Made by a program: the position numbers and the translations under genes. A stretch of 64,000 nt of DNA from an uncultured Oscillospiraceae bacterium (lineage in GTDB: Bacteria > Bacillota > Clostridia > Oscillospirales > Oscillospiraceae), in contig CAKTGM010000001.1 of NCBI GenBank assembly GCA_934561515.1, forward strand, positions 100,562-164,561. The letters are read 5' to 3'. The notes below the pieces were generated by a model. It was not told the origin of the DNA, searched no databases, and saw only the letters and a list, made by a program, of their open reading frames with translations. The stretch's first letter is position 1. Each line of letters opens with the position of its first letter. Shown in pieces: positions 8,381 to 15,968 of this stretch.

Positions 8381-8400
8381 ATGAAAGGAAATATATCATC

Positions 8401-9210
8401 ATGAAGATCGGATTCATCGGCACGGGCAATATGGGCGGTGCGCTGGCGAGCGCCGCGGCGAAGAGCGAGCCGCCCGTGCAGATCCTGCTTGCCAACCGCA
8501 CCCCTGCCAAGGCGGAGTCGCTGGCCGCGCGCATCGGCGCGGCGGTGTGTGACAATGCCGCGGCGGCGAGGGAGGCAGATCATCTGTTTCTCGGCGTCAA
8601 GCCGCAGATGATGGCAGGAATGCTTGCTGACATCGCGCCTGTGCTGGCGCAGCGGGAGAAAGCGCCCGTGCTCGTCAGCATGGCGGCGGGACTGACCATT
8701 GCCGGCATTCGGGAGCTTGCGGGCGGGGACTACCCCGTGATCCGCATCATGCCCAATATGCCCGCAGCTGTGGGCGAGGGCGCAATCTTCTACGCGTGCA
8801 GCGAGAACTGCCCGGACGAGGCGCTCGAGGCCTTCCTGCACTATATGGCCCCGGCGGGGAAGCTTTTCCCTCTTGAGGAAAAGCTGCATGATGCAGGCTC
8901 TGCGGTGGCGGGCTGCGGCCCGGCCTTTGCCGCCATGTTTCTCGAGGCGCTCGCCGACGGCGGCGTTGCCTGCGGGCTTGCGCGTGACGCTGCGATCCGG
9001 TACGCCGCGCAGATGATGCTCGGCACTGCCAAAATGGTGCTGGAAACGGGAGAGCATCCCGAAAGCCTCAAGGATCGCGTCTGCTCTCCGGCAGGCTCCA
9101 CCATCCAGGGCGTGCGCGCGCTGGAAACGGCGGGCCTTCGCGGCGCGGTGTTCAACGCCGTGATCGCGGCCTATGAAAAAAGCCGTGAATTGAAAAAAGC
9201 AAGCGAATGA
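8401..9210 (+). CDS. proC: Pyrroline-5-carboxylate reductase
   Basis: The 269-residue protein has the N-terminal Rossmann motif GFIGTGNMGGAL, the HxFLGVKP segment, RIMPNMPA, and the C-terminal dimer/substrate signature running from GSAVAGCGPAF through KDRVCSPAGSTIQGV to GLRGAVFNAV. It reduces 1-pyrroline-5-carboxylate to proline with NAD(P)H in the cytoplasm, the last step of proline synthesis, and can also handle ring imines from ornithine metabolism. It sits beside an ornithine-racemase-like gene and the GcvP-like island, so a role in proline/ornithine Stickland-type metabolism is plausible in addition to biosynthesis. Confidence 0.93.
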   Translation: MKIGFIGTGNMGGALASAAAKSEPPVQILLANRTPAKAESLAARIGAAVCDNAAAAREADHLFLGVKPQMMAGMLADIAPVLAQREKAPVLVSMAAGLTIAGIRELAGGDYPVIRIMPNMPAAVGEGAIFYACSENCPDEALEAFLHYMAPAGKLFPLEEKLHDAGSAVAGCGPAFAAMFLEALADGGVACGLARDAAIRYAAQMMLGTAKMVLETGEHPESLKDRVCSPAGSTIQGVRALETAGLRGAVFNAVIAAYEKSRELKKASE

Positions 9211-9295
9211 GACCGCCCGCGATCGGCTGAATGCGGCCGGGGGAGGAGGAAGAAACGGGCAGGGCTTGCAGCCCGGCGGTCGTGCGCTTGGAAAA

Positions 9296-9310
9296 TGTAT
9301 GAATCATACA
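9296..9310 (+). promoter_or_regulatory. Palindrome upstream of nhaC, candidate operator
   Basis: TGTATGA-A-TCATACA is a perfect 15-base palindrome 45 bases before the nhaC start codon. Its size and TGTAT half-site suit a GntR-like repressor, but the binder is unknown and no clear promoter was identified beside it. Confidence 0.35.
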
Positions 9311-9354
9311 GGAAACGATTTTCCGCATTCAGACGGAGAAAAGGAGAGAAAACC

Positions 9355-10851
9355 ATGCAAAAAGAACCGACGAAAAAAGCCCCGAGAGAAAACACTCCCT
9401 TGATCGCAGCTTTGAAATTTGTCCCCCTGGTTGTATTGATGCTCCTGATCCTTGTCGCTCAGCTCGACCTGCTGCTGGCAGCGCCGATCGCCGTCTTCGT
9501 TGCCATCGCCGTTGCGATGTTTGTCAACCGCGCGGATTTCAACAGTCTCTATCACGTCGGACTTGACGCCGCGGCGAAGATCATCGAGGTCTTCTTCATC
9601 TCCCAGTTCGCCTATGGCGTGGCCGAGTGCTTCATGGCTACGGGCGTTGGTGCGGCAGTCATCAACCTTGCGCTGTCCGCGGGCGTTACCCCGCAGACGA
9701 TCGGCCCTCTCGCGCTGATCGTCACCTGCGTCGTCTCGCTGGCCACCGGTACCTCCTGGGGCACCTTCGCGGCCTGCGCGCCGATCTTCCTGTGGATGAA
9801 CTACCTCATCGGCGGCAACCTGCTGCTCGTGACGGGCGCCTGCGCAGGCGGTTCCTGCTTCGGTGATAACATCGGCATGATCTCCGATACCACCGTGCTT
9901 TCCTGCGGTATGCAGGACGTTAAGATCATCGACCGCGTCAAGCACCAGCTTGCCTGGTCCGTCGGCGTGGTGATACTTACGTCGGTCGTCATTTTCGTTA
10001 TGAGTCTGTCCTATCCCAGCGCACAGGGCGACATCCACGCCGCCTTTGCCGCTATTCCCGCAGAGACCTATGAGAGCCTCGCGGTCGAGCGTCCCGGCGC
10101 ACTGGCCCTGCTCGAGCAGGTTCGCAACGGCGTCCCCTACTACATGGTCATCCCCCTGATCCTCGTCATCGGCCTTGCCTTCATGGGCGTGAGCACGCTG
10201 CTCTGCCTGGGCGCCGGTATGGTCTCGGCCCTGCTGCTCGGCTACGTGGCCGGCACCTGCACCCTCTCCAGCTGGCTCAACGATATGGTCTTCGCGGGCT
10301 TCAGCAGCTCCGGCAGCTGGACCGTCGTGATGATGATGTGGATCTCCGCCTTCGGCGGCATCATGAACAGCATGAATGCCTTTGAGCCGGTGGCGCACCT
10401 CGTTGTCAAAATCTCCAAGAGCGTCCAGTCGCTTATGGGTTGGTGCGGCGTTCTCTGCATGGTCGGCAACGCGGCCCTCGCCGACGAAGCGGCCGAGATC
10501 GCCACGTTCTCCCCGATGGTCCGCAAGATCATGGAGGACAACATCGAGACCGCAGACGAGGAGAGCGCCTACAAGCTCCGCCTGCGCCTTGCGACCTATA
10601 CCGACGGACTTGGCGTATTCAGCTCCACGCTGATGCCCTGGCACTGCTACACGGTCTATTACCTTGCCATTTCGGCTGCGGTCTTCCCGCTGCACGACTG
10701 GAAGCCGTTGGACATCATCGGCGGCAACCTGATGGGTATTATCGCGGTCGTTTCGATCCTGTTCCTCTCGTTCACGGGACTTGACCGCTTCCTGCCCGGC
10801 TTCGCTCTGCCCGGCAAGGACAAGGCGTGGCTCAAGAACAGCAAAAAGTGA
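9355..10851 (+). CDS. NhaC family Na+/H+ antiporter-type transporter
   Basis: The 498-residue protein has about a dozen hydrophobic segments and NhaC-family (PF03553) motifs, including TGTSWGTFA, the acidic GDNIGMISDTT segment near residue 180, and NAALADEAAEIA in the second half. Family members exchange sodium for protons or for organic acids (malate/lactate in MleN, and other substrates). The start at 9355 follows AAAAGGAGAGAAAA; an in-frame ATG at 9295 has no ribosome-binding site. In this island it may exchange sodium with an amino acid or a fermentation product. That is inferred from neighbours only. Confidence 0.85.
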   Translation: MQKEPTKKAPRENTPLIAALKFVPLVVLMLLILVAQLDLLLAAPIAVFVAIAVAMFVNRADFNSLYHVGLDAAAKIIEVFFISQFAYGVAECFMATGVGAAVINLALSAGVTPQTIGPLALIVTCVVSLATGTSWGTFAACAPIFLWMNYLIGGNLLLVTGACAGGSCFGDNIGMISDTTVLSCGMQDVKIIDRVKHQLAWSVGVVILTSVVIFVMSLSYPSAQGDIHAAFAAIPAETYESLAVERPGALALLEQVRNGVPYYMVIPLILVIGLAFMGVSTLLCLGAGMVSALLLGYVAGTCTLSSWLNDMVFAGFSSSGSWTVVMMMWISAFGGIMNSMNAFEPVAHLVVKISKSVQSLMGWCGVLCMVGNAALADEAAEIATFSPMVRKIMEDNIETADEESAYKLRLRLATYTDGLGVFSSTLMPWHCYTVYYLAISAAVFPLHDWKPLDIIGGNLMGIIAVVSILFLSFTGLDRFLPGFALPGKDKAWLKNSKK

Positions 10852-10893
10852 TATTCTTGATAAGACTTCGCTACAGCGCTTGATTTGCGCACG

Positions 10894-10931
10894 CAGGGCG
10901 GTGCGGACTTCCTCCGCACCGCCCTGTTTTT
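10894..10931 (+). terminator. Rho-independent terminator after nhaC
   Basis: A 13-base inverted repeat (10894-10906 and 10914-10926) is followed by TTTTTC. Confidence 0.85.
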
Positions 10932-10959
10932 CATGATATGACGAAAAGGAGAGAAGACC

Positions 10960-12033
10960 ATGGGATATCCGAAAGTGACCTGCGATCTGAACAAGCTGCT
11001 GGAAAACGTGAATGCAGCGGCGGATCTGATGCACGAGGGCGGCAGGACCCTTGCCGCCGTGACCAAGAGCTTCTGCGCGGACGCGCCGATCGTCGATATG
11101 CTCAACCGCAGCCGCTGCGACTGGATCGCCGATTCCCGCATGGAGAACCTTGCGCCGATGAAAACGCAGAAGCCGCGCTTCCTGCTGCGCATCGCGCAGC
11201 CGTGGGAGGTCGAGAGCGTCATCGCCTCCACGGAGTATAGCTTCCAGTCCGAGCCGGAGACGATCCGCCTTCTTGCGCAGGCGGCGGAGCGGCAGGGAAG
11301 AACGCACGGCATCATCATGGCGATCGACATGGGCGATCTGCGCGAGGGCTGCTTCTTCCGGGACATGGAGGACATTGATCGCACCGCCGAGGCGGTGCTG
11401 CGCGAGAAGAGCCTGACGCTCAGCGGCGTGGGCACGAACCTTGGGTGCTTCGGCGGCGTGAAGGCAAGCCGGGAGAACATGGAGGGCCTCTGCGCCATCG
11501 CGCGCCACCTGCGCGAGAAGTATCAGATCGAGCTGCCGTATGTCTCCGGGCTGTCCACGCTGGGGCACAAGATGCTCTTCCGCGGCGAAATGCCCGCAGA
11601 GATCAACCACGCGCGCTTGAGTGAGATGTGGCTCACCGGCGGCGACGCGGTGAACATCTGCGATGTGCCGGGGATGCACACAGATACCTTCACCCTGTCT
11701 GCACAGGTGGTGGAGATCAAGGTCAAGGCCTCCAAGCCCATCGGCGAGATCGGCGGCGACGCCTTCGGCCACGTCTACGAGCGTCCGGACCTCGGCCCCA
11801 TGCGGCGCGGCATCATTGCCTGCGGCGCACAGGACACCGACCGCGAGCACCTTGTGCCGCTCGACGAGCGCATCCGTATCCTCGGCGGCAGCAGCGACCA
11901 CACGCTGCTCGACCTGAGCGCCGCGCCGGAGATCCGCGTGGGCGATGTGGTGCACTTCCGCATGAAGTGGGGCGCGGTGATGCGCGCCTATACGAGCCGC
12001 TATGTGGAAAAGGAGTACATCCCGCTCAAGTGA
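10960..12033 (+). CDS. PLP-dependent amino-acid racemase of the alanine/ornithine racemase (Orr, YhfX) family
   Basis: This 357-residue fold-type III PLP protein carries the expected Schiff-base lysine in AAVTKSFCAD near residue 39. It also has VGTNLGCFGG and YVSGLSTLG, which resemble the ornithine-racemase/YhfX branch more than housekeeping alanine racemase. Members interconvert L- and D-ornithine or related amino acids and act in the cytoplasm. It has a ribosome-binding site AAAAGGAGAGAAG and lies between two terminators, so it is transcribed alone or by read-through. Together with ProC it points to ornithine/proline-type amino-acid metabolism. The substrate is not proven. Confidence 0.75.
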   Translation: MGYPKVTCDLNKLLENVNAAADLMHEGGRTLAAVTKSFCADAPIVDMLNRSRCDWIADSRMENLAPMKTQKPRFLLRIAQPWEVESVIASTEYSFQSEPETIRLLAQAAERQGRTHGIIMAIDMGDLREGCFFRDMEDIDRTAEAVLREKSLTLSGVGTNLGCFGGVKASRENMEGLCAIARHLREKYQIELPYVSGLSTLGHKMLFRGEMPAEINHARLSEMWLTGGDAVNICDVPGMHTDTFTLSAQVVEIKVKASKPIGEIGGDAFGHVYERPDLGPMRRGIIACGAQDTDREHLVPLDERIRILGGSSDHTLLDLSAAPEIRVGDVVHFRMKWGAVMRAYTSRYVEKEYIPLK

Positions 12034-12056
12034 GGGCGCTTTATACAGCCTGTTGA

Positions 12057-12093
12057 AGAATTCCCGCGCCGCGGCGCGGGGATTCCGTTTTTT
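12057..12093 (+). terminator. Rho-independent terminator after the racemase gene
   Basis: A GC-rich dyad centred on CCGCGCC/GGCGCGG is extended by GGAAT/ATTCC-type flanks and followed by a T run (TTTTTT). Confidence 0.75.
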
Positions 12094-12099
12094 CGTCGA

Positions 12100-12129
12100 T
12101 TGACAGTCCCCCTCGGCGCGCCTTACAAT
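12100..12129 (+). promoter_or_regulatory. Promoter of lrgA-lrgB
   Basis: TTGACA (12100-12105) and TACAAT (12124-12129) are 18 bases apart. The -10 box overlaps an in-frame ATG at 12128, which decides the later start of lrgA. Confidence 0.65.
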
Positions 12130-12160
12130 GAGCGTACCACGTAAAAAAGGGGAAATTGCC

Positions 12161-12526
12161 ATGAAATACGTCAAACAATTTGCGATCATCCTGCTCGTCT
12201 CGCTCGCGGGCGAGCTGCTGGGCTATCTTCTGCCCCTGCCTGTGCCGGCGAGCATCTACGGCCTTATGCTGATGCTTTTCTCCCTGCTCACGGGCCTTAT
12301 CAGGCTGGACGACGTGCGCGACACGGCCTGCTTCCTCATCGAGATCATGCCGCTCATGTTTATCCCCGCCGCCGTGGGGCTGATGACCTCGTGGAGCGTC
12401 ATCCGGGCAAATCTTGTTGCCTACCTCGTCATCGCCGCGGTGACGACGGTCGTTGTGATGGCGGTTTCCGGCCTTGTGACGCAGGGGGTGCGCAGGCGGA
12501 GAGGGAAGGGGGCGGACGGGAAATGA
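12161..12526 (+). CDS. lrgA: CidA/LrgA family holin-like protein
   Basis: The 121-residue membrane protein has four predicted hydrophobic helices and the LrgA/CidA signature (PF03788) PLPVPASIYGLMLM near residues 24-37. These small proteins act with LrgB/CidB in the membrane in murein-hydrolase control and pyruvate/overflow-metabolite transport. I start at 12161, after AAAGGGGAAATT, because the upstream ATG at 12128 lies inside the -10 box. The stop codon overlaps the lrgB start (ATGA), so translation is coupled. Whether it is functionally Lrg- or Cid-like cannot be told from sequence. Confidence 0.88.
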   Translation: MKYVKQFAIILLVSLAGELLGYLLPLPVPASIYGLMLMLFSLLTGLIRLDDVRDTACFLIEIMPLMFIPAAVGLMTSWSVIRANLVAYLVIAAVTTVVVMAVSGLVTQGVRRRRGKGADGK

Positions 12527-13212
12527 CCTTTTTCGAGCAGTCCGTCTTCTTTGGCGTTTCGGTGAGCCTTGTTTCCTACGGGCTCGGCGCTGCGCTCCAG
12601 AAAAAGTGCAGAAGCGCGCTCTGCAACCCGCTCCTCATCTCCGTCGCCGCGACCATCGCCTTGCTCGTGACCGCGCGCATCGACTATGCGGTGTATTACG
12701 AGGGCGCAAAGTACCTCAGCTATCTTTTAACGCCCGCGACCGTCTGCCTCGCCGTGCCGCTCTATGAAAAGCTCGCGCTGCTGAAGGAAAACTGGAAGGC
12801 GGTCTTCGCCGGGATATTCTCGGGCGTTGTCACCACGCTTTGCAGCGTGCTCGTGATGAGCAGGCTCTTTCACCTTTCGCACGAGGAATATGTGACGCTG
12901 CTGCCCAAGTCCATCACCACAGCCATCGGCATGGGCGTTTCGGAAAAGCTCGGCGGCTATGTGACCTTGACGGTCGCCATGATCGTCATCACCGGCATCC
13001 TCGGCAATGTGTCCGCCGTGGCCGTGTGCAGGCTCTTTCGCATCACCGACCCCATCGCAAAGGGCGTTGGCATCGGCTCGGCCGCGCACGCGCTGGGCAC
13101 GGCCAAGGCCATGGAGCTCGGCGAGGTCGAGGGCGCGATGAGCAGCCTGTCGATCGTCGTAGCGGGTCTTCTCACAGTCGCCGGCGCGTCGGTCTTCGCA
13201 AACTATATGTGA
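12523..13212 (+). CDS. lrgB: LrgB family antiholin/transport protein
   Basis: The 229-residue protein is strongly hydrophobic with LrgB (PF04172) features: NPLLISVAATI near residue 30, PATVCLAVPLYEKLALLKENW near 70-90, PKSITTAIGMGVSEKLGG near 130, and the C-terminal GSAAHALGTAKAMELGE. The ATG at 12523 overlaps the lrgA stop by four bases. It works with LrgA in the cytoplasmic membrane. After it, 13291-13318 holds a weak GCACAGGG dyad without a T run. Confidence 0.9.
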   Translation: MTFFEQSVFFGVSVSLVSYGLGAALQKKCRSALCNPLLISVAATIALLVTARIDYAVYYEGAKYLSYLLTPATVCLAVPLYEKLALLKENWKAVFAGIFSGVVTTLCSVLVMSRLFHLSHEEYVTLLPKSITTAIGMGVSEKLGGYVTLTVAMIVITGILGNVSAVAVCRLFRITDPIAKGVGIGSAAHALGTAKAMELGEVEGAMSSLSIVVAGLLTVAGASVFANYM

Positions 13213-13337
13213 GAGCCGGGCGCGTCGGCGAAACCGATTCCCGCGCCGAGTGGCGCGCGGCAAGCGTTTTCGCTGCGCGAAAACCTTGGCACAGGGGCAA
13301 TTCATTTGTCCCTGTGCTGTCAAATGTCCTGCGGATA

Positions 13338-13381
13338 CCAAAAAAGAAGAGACAACCAATGGTTGTCTCTTCTTTTTTGGT
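13338..13381 (-). terminator. Terminator of tRNA-Ala, probably bidirectional
   Basis: A perfect 20-base inverted repeat (13338-13357 and 13361-13380) with AAAAAA/TTTTTT at both ends lies directly against the tRNA 3-prime end and faces lrgB from the other side. It should stop transcription from both sides. Confidence 0.85.
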
Positions 13382-13453
13382 GGACCTGAAGGGATTCGAA
13401 CCCACGACCTTACGGATGCGAACCGTACGCTCTCCCAACTGAGCTACAGGCCC
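13378..13453 (-). tRNA. tRNA-Ala (anticodon CGC), CCA encoded
   Basis: The 76-base cloverleaf on the minus strand has acceptor arms GGGCCTG and CAGGTCC (one G-U pair), a D-arm GCTC...GAGC, anticodon loop TTCGCAT with anticodon CGC, variable loop AGGTC, T-arm GTGGG-TTCGAAT-CCC, discriminator A and an encoded CCA. It decodes the alanine codon GCG, which is common in this GC-rich genome. Confidence 0.95.
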
Positions 13454-13484
13454 ATATGACGCGCCGGAACTCCCAGCGCGGATA

Positions 13485-13513
13485 ATCATAACACACTTTT
13501 TTCGATTTGTGAA
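13485..13513 (-). promoter_or_regulatory. Promoter of tRNA-Ala
   Basis: On the minus strand TTCACA (13513-13508), 17 bases, TATGAT (13490-13485) lies about 32 bases before the mature tRNA 5-prime end. It is back to back with the SRP RNA promoter. Confidence 0.65.
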
Positions 13514-13533
13514 CCCCCTTTTTCATTTTTCTG

Positions 13534-13562
13534 TTGATATTTTTTGAAAAGTATAGTAGAAT
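13534..13562 (+). promoter_or_regulatory. Promoter of the SRP RNA
   Basis: TTGATA (13534-13539), 17 bases, TAGAAT (13557-13562) predicts a transcript start near 13570. Confidence 0.65.
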
Positions 13563-13569
13563 ATCATCT

Positions 13570-13717
13570 GTTCAATCAACTCCTCCGCGTACAGCTGCGG
13601 AACCGGTCTTGCGCAATGGGTACCTGCGAACCATGTCAGGCGGGGAACCGAGCAGCATTAAGCGGGACCATCCATGTGCCGCAAGGGCGCCGGTCCCGCA
13701 GCTGTATGCGAAGGAGT
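13570..13717 (+). ncRNA. ffs: Signal recognition particle RNA (bacterial small SRP RNA)
   Basis: The conserved domain IV core is visible: ATGGGTACCTGCGAACCATG, then GTCAGG, GGGGAACCGAGCAGCA and ATTAAGCGGGACC, the Ffh-binding asymmetric loop region. Long arms pair outside it: CTCCT...CGTACAGCTGCGG (from 13580) with CCGCAGCTGTATGCG...AGGAG (to 13716). The RNA scaffolds Ffh and the SRP for co-translational membrane targeting. It lies just upstream of dnaX, a common placement in Firmicutes. The 5-prime end is approximate, within about 10 bases. The core GGCGGGGAACCGAGC deviates somewhat from the commonest GGTCCGGAAGGAAGC. Confidence 0.9.
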
Positions 13718-13746
13718 ATTTTTATCGAAAAGGGAGGGGGCTGCGG

Positions 13747-15477
13747 ATGTATCAGGCGCTTTACCGCAAGTGGCGTCCCAGGACCTTTGCCGACGTGGTC
13801 GGTCAGGAGCATATCACCGAGACCTTGCAGCGTCAGGTGGCCGAGGGGCGGCTGTCGCACGCCTACCTCTTCACCGGCACGCGCGGCACGGGCAAGACGA
13901 CCTGCGCAAAGATCCTCTCGCGCGCGGTCAACTGCGAGCAGCCGGAAAACGGCAATCCCTGCAACCGCTGCCCGAGCTGCCTTGGCATCGAGAGCGGCAG
14001 GTTTCTGGACGTGGTGGAGCTGGACGCGGCGTCGAACAACGGCGTGGACAGCGTGCGCGCGCTGCGCGACGAGGCGATCTATTCCCCCGCGCAGGTGAAA
14101 AAGCGCGTGTACATCGTCGATGAAGTGCATATGCTCTCGACGCCCGCGTTCAACGCACTGCTCAAAATCCTTGAAGAGCCGCCCGAGCACCTGATGTTCA
14201 TTCTCGCGACGACGGAGCTGCACAAGGTCCCTGCGACCATCCTCTCGCGCTGCCAGCGCTTTTCCTTCCGCCGCATCCGGCCGCAGGACATTGCAGGACG
14301 GCTCAACTACATCGCGCAGCAGGAGCATATCGACCTCAAAGAAGACGGCGCGGCGCTTCTCGCCCGCCTTTCCGACGGGGCGCTGCGCGATGCGCTGTCG
14401 CTTCTCGACCAGTGCGCCGCCGCCGGCGGCGCGATCGACGCGCCCGCGGTGCTCGATGCGCTGGGCCTTGCCGGAAACGTGCAGACCGCGCAGCTCATGT
14501 CCCTCATCCTCTCGCGCGACACGCGCGGCGCGCTCGCGCTGCTCGGCAAGCTCTACGACGGCGGCAAGGACGTTGGCGCGGTGCTCGGCGAACTTTCGAC
14601 GCTCTCGCGCGAGCTTCTCATCCGCGCGACGGCGGGCGAGGGCGGCGAGAGCCTGCTCAGCGGCGCATACGACAGCGCAACGCTCGAAAATTTGAGCAAG
14701 CAGGGAACGAGCGCGCGCTTCATCCAGCTCTGCACGCTCTTGCAGGAGACGGCGGCGCAGCTTCAGTTCAGCGTCAACCGCCGTACCGACGCGGAGCTTT
14801 GCGTCCTAAAGCTCTGCGACGAGACGCTCTCGGGCGACCTTACTGCGCTCTGCGCGCGTATCGCGCGCTTGGAAGAGCAGATCGCCGCGGGGGTACAGTT
14901 TGCCGCAAGGAACGTTTCGAGCGCTCCTGCGCCCGCTCAGGCCCCGGCAAAGACTGCTTCGGATCAGGAAACGCCAGCGCCCAAGGCGGCGGAGGAAGCC
15001 CCGCCGTGGGACGAGCCGCCCCTGCCCGACGATTACGACGCGCCTCCGCCCTACGGCGAGCCCGTCGAGAGCGCGCCGAAGGCAGCGCCGCGCGCAGCGG
15101 AGACCGTCAGCGCGCCGCAGCAGGCCGGGGATTTCGCAGCGGAGACCGCGGACAGCGCCGCGGACGACGACACGTTCTATCAGCTCATGGAGAGCTACAA
15201 AAACCGCCTCACGCCTGACAAGCGCGCCTTCATCGGCACGGCGGAGGGCGAGGTAAAGGACGGTCTTCTCACCGTTTACTGCACAACGGAGGTGCAGAAG
15301 GCGATGCTCGACCAGCAGGTCGTCATCGACGTTTTATCGGACGTCACGTCCCGCGCCGTGGGGCAGGAGATCCGCGTGCGCTTCCTCGTGGGGGCGCGCC
15401 CGGGCGCAAAAAAGCGCGACCGGATGCAGGACCTTCTGCGCATGGGCAGCAAATTCGACAATTTTACAGTAAAATAA
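13747..15477 (+). CDS. dnaX: DNA polymerase III subunits gamma and tau
   Basis: The 576-residue clamp-loader ATPase starts YQALYRKWRPRTFADVVGQEH, with Walker A GTRGTGKTT near residue 46, a zinc-binding cysteine cluster (CEQPENGNPCNRCPSC) near 60-75, Walker B VYIVDEVHML and sensor SRCQRF. A proline/alanine-rich linker (residues about 390-490) leads to a small C-terminal tau-like domain. It loads the beta clamp at the replication fork. An open frame extends upstream to 13534, but that part overlaps the SRP RNA and is not coding; 13747 follows GGGAGGGGG. It lies 16 bases before ybaB. Confidence 0.95.
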   Translation: MYQALYRKWRPRTFADVVGQEHITETLQRQVAEGRLSHAYLFTGTRGTGKTTCAKILSRAVNCEQPENGNPCNRCPSCLGIESGRFLDVVELDAASNNGVDSVRALRDEAIYSPAQVKKRVYIVDEVHMLSTPAFNALLKILEEPPEHLMFILATTELHKVPATILSRCQRFSFRRIRPQDIAGRLNYIAQQEHIDLKEDGAALLARLSDGALRDALSLLDQCAAAGGAIDAPAVLDALGLAGNVQTAQLMSLILSRDTRGALALLGKLYDGGKDVGAVLGELSTLSRELLIRATAGEGGESLLSGAYDSATLENLSKQGTSARFIQLCTLLQETAAQLQFSVNRRTDAELCVLKLCDETLSGDLTALCARIARLEEQIAAGVQFAARNVSSAPAPAQAPAKTASDQETPAPKAAEEAPPWDEPPLPDDYDAPPPYGEPVESAPKAAPRAAETVSAPQQAGDFAAETADSAADDDTFYQLMESYKNRLTPDKRAFIGTAEGEVKDGLLTVYCTTEVQKAMLDQQVVIDVLSDVTSRAVGQEIRVRFLVGARPGAKKRDRMQDLLRMGSKFDNFTVK

Positions 15478-15493
15478 AAAGGAGATTACAACG

Positions 15494-15859
15494 ATGGCAA
15501 AGGGTTACAGCGCACGCCGCGGCTTTTCCAACGGCAGCGGCCAGATGCTCAAGCAGCAGCAGATGCAGCAGCAGATCATGAAGATGCAGGAGGATATGCA
15601 GAAGGCGCAGCAGGAGGTCGAGGAAAAGACCTTCAGTGCGAGCGTCGGCGGCGGCGTCGTCAGCGCCGAGGTGAACGGCAAGAAGGAAGTCACCGCCATC
15701 ACCATCAAGCCCGAGGCGGTCGACCCCGAGGACGTGGAGATGCTCCAGGACCTCATCCTCTCTGCTGTGAACGAGGCGCTCCGTCAGGCGGAGGACGCGA
15801 TGAGCGGCAAGATGAACGCGCTCACGAGCGGCCTGGGTCTCGGCGGCTTCGGCCTCTAA
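15494..15859 (+). CDS. ybaB: YbaB/EbfC family nucleoid-associated protein
   Basis: The 121-residue protein has a Gly/Ser-rich N-terminus, then LKQQQMQQQIMKMQEDMQKAQ, the long helix typical of YbaB (PF02575), followed by VGGGVVSAEVNGKKEVTAITIKPE and a C-terminal helix. YbaB dimers bind DNA and cluster with dnaX and recR in most bacteria. Here recR is not downstream: a terminator and the convergent aspS gene follow. It is separated from dnaX by 16 bases with an AAAAAGGAG site. Confidence 0.92.
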   Translation: MAKGYSARRGFSNGSGQMLKQQQMQQQIMKMQEDMQKAQQEVEEKTFSASVGGGVVSAEVNGKKEVTAITIKPEAVDPEDVEMLQDLILSAVNEALRQAEDAMSGKMNALTSGLGLGGFGL

Positions 15860-15898
15860 GCGCTTCGCTGAAAAAGAAAAGAACCCCTCTGCGGGCGT

Positions 15899-15937
15899 AA
15901 AAAATCGCTCTCCCTTTGTGGGAGAGCGATTTTTTTA
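15899..15937 (+). terminator. Bidirectional terminator between ybaB and aspS
   Basis: The inverted repeat AAAATCGCTCTCCC/GGGAGAGCGATTTT with A and T tracts can end both convergent transcripts. Confidence 0.85.
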
Positions 15938-15968
15938 TTGTTTTTTTGCGGCGGGGGAGGGGAGAGGC

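Noticed and set aside
12128..12160. Earlier ATG for lrgA at 12128
   Set aside because: It lies inside the -10 box of the promoter and has no ribosome-binding site.
9304..12189. Very long open frame on the strand opposite nhaC and the racemase gene, and similar long antisense frames elsewhere
   Set aside because: They mirror the codon bias of the true genes in a GC-rich genome, lack ribosome-binding sites and show no family motifs.
13534..13746. Upstream extension of the dnaX reading frame
   Set aside because: It overlaps the SRP RNA and its promoter, and the ribosome-binding site supports the start at 13747.
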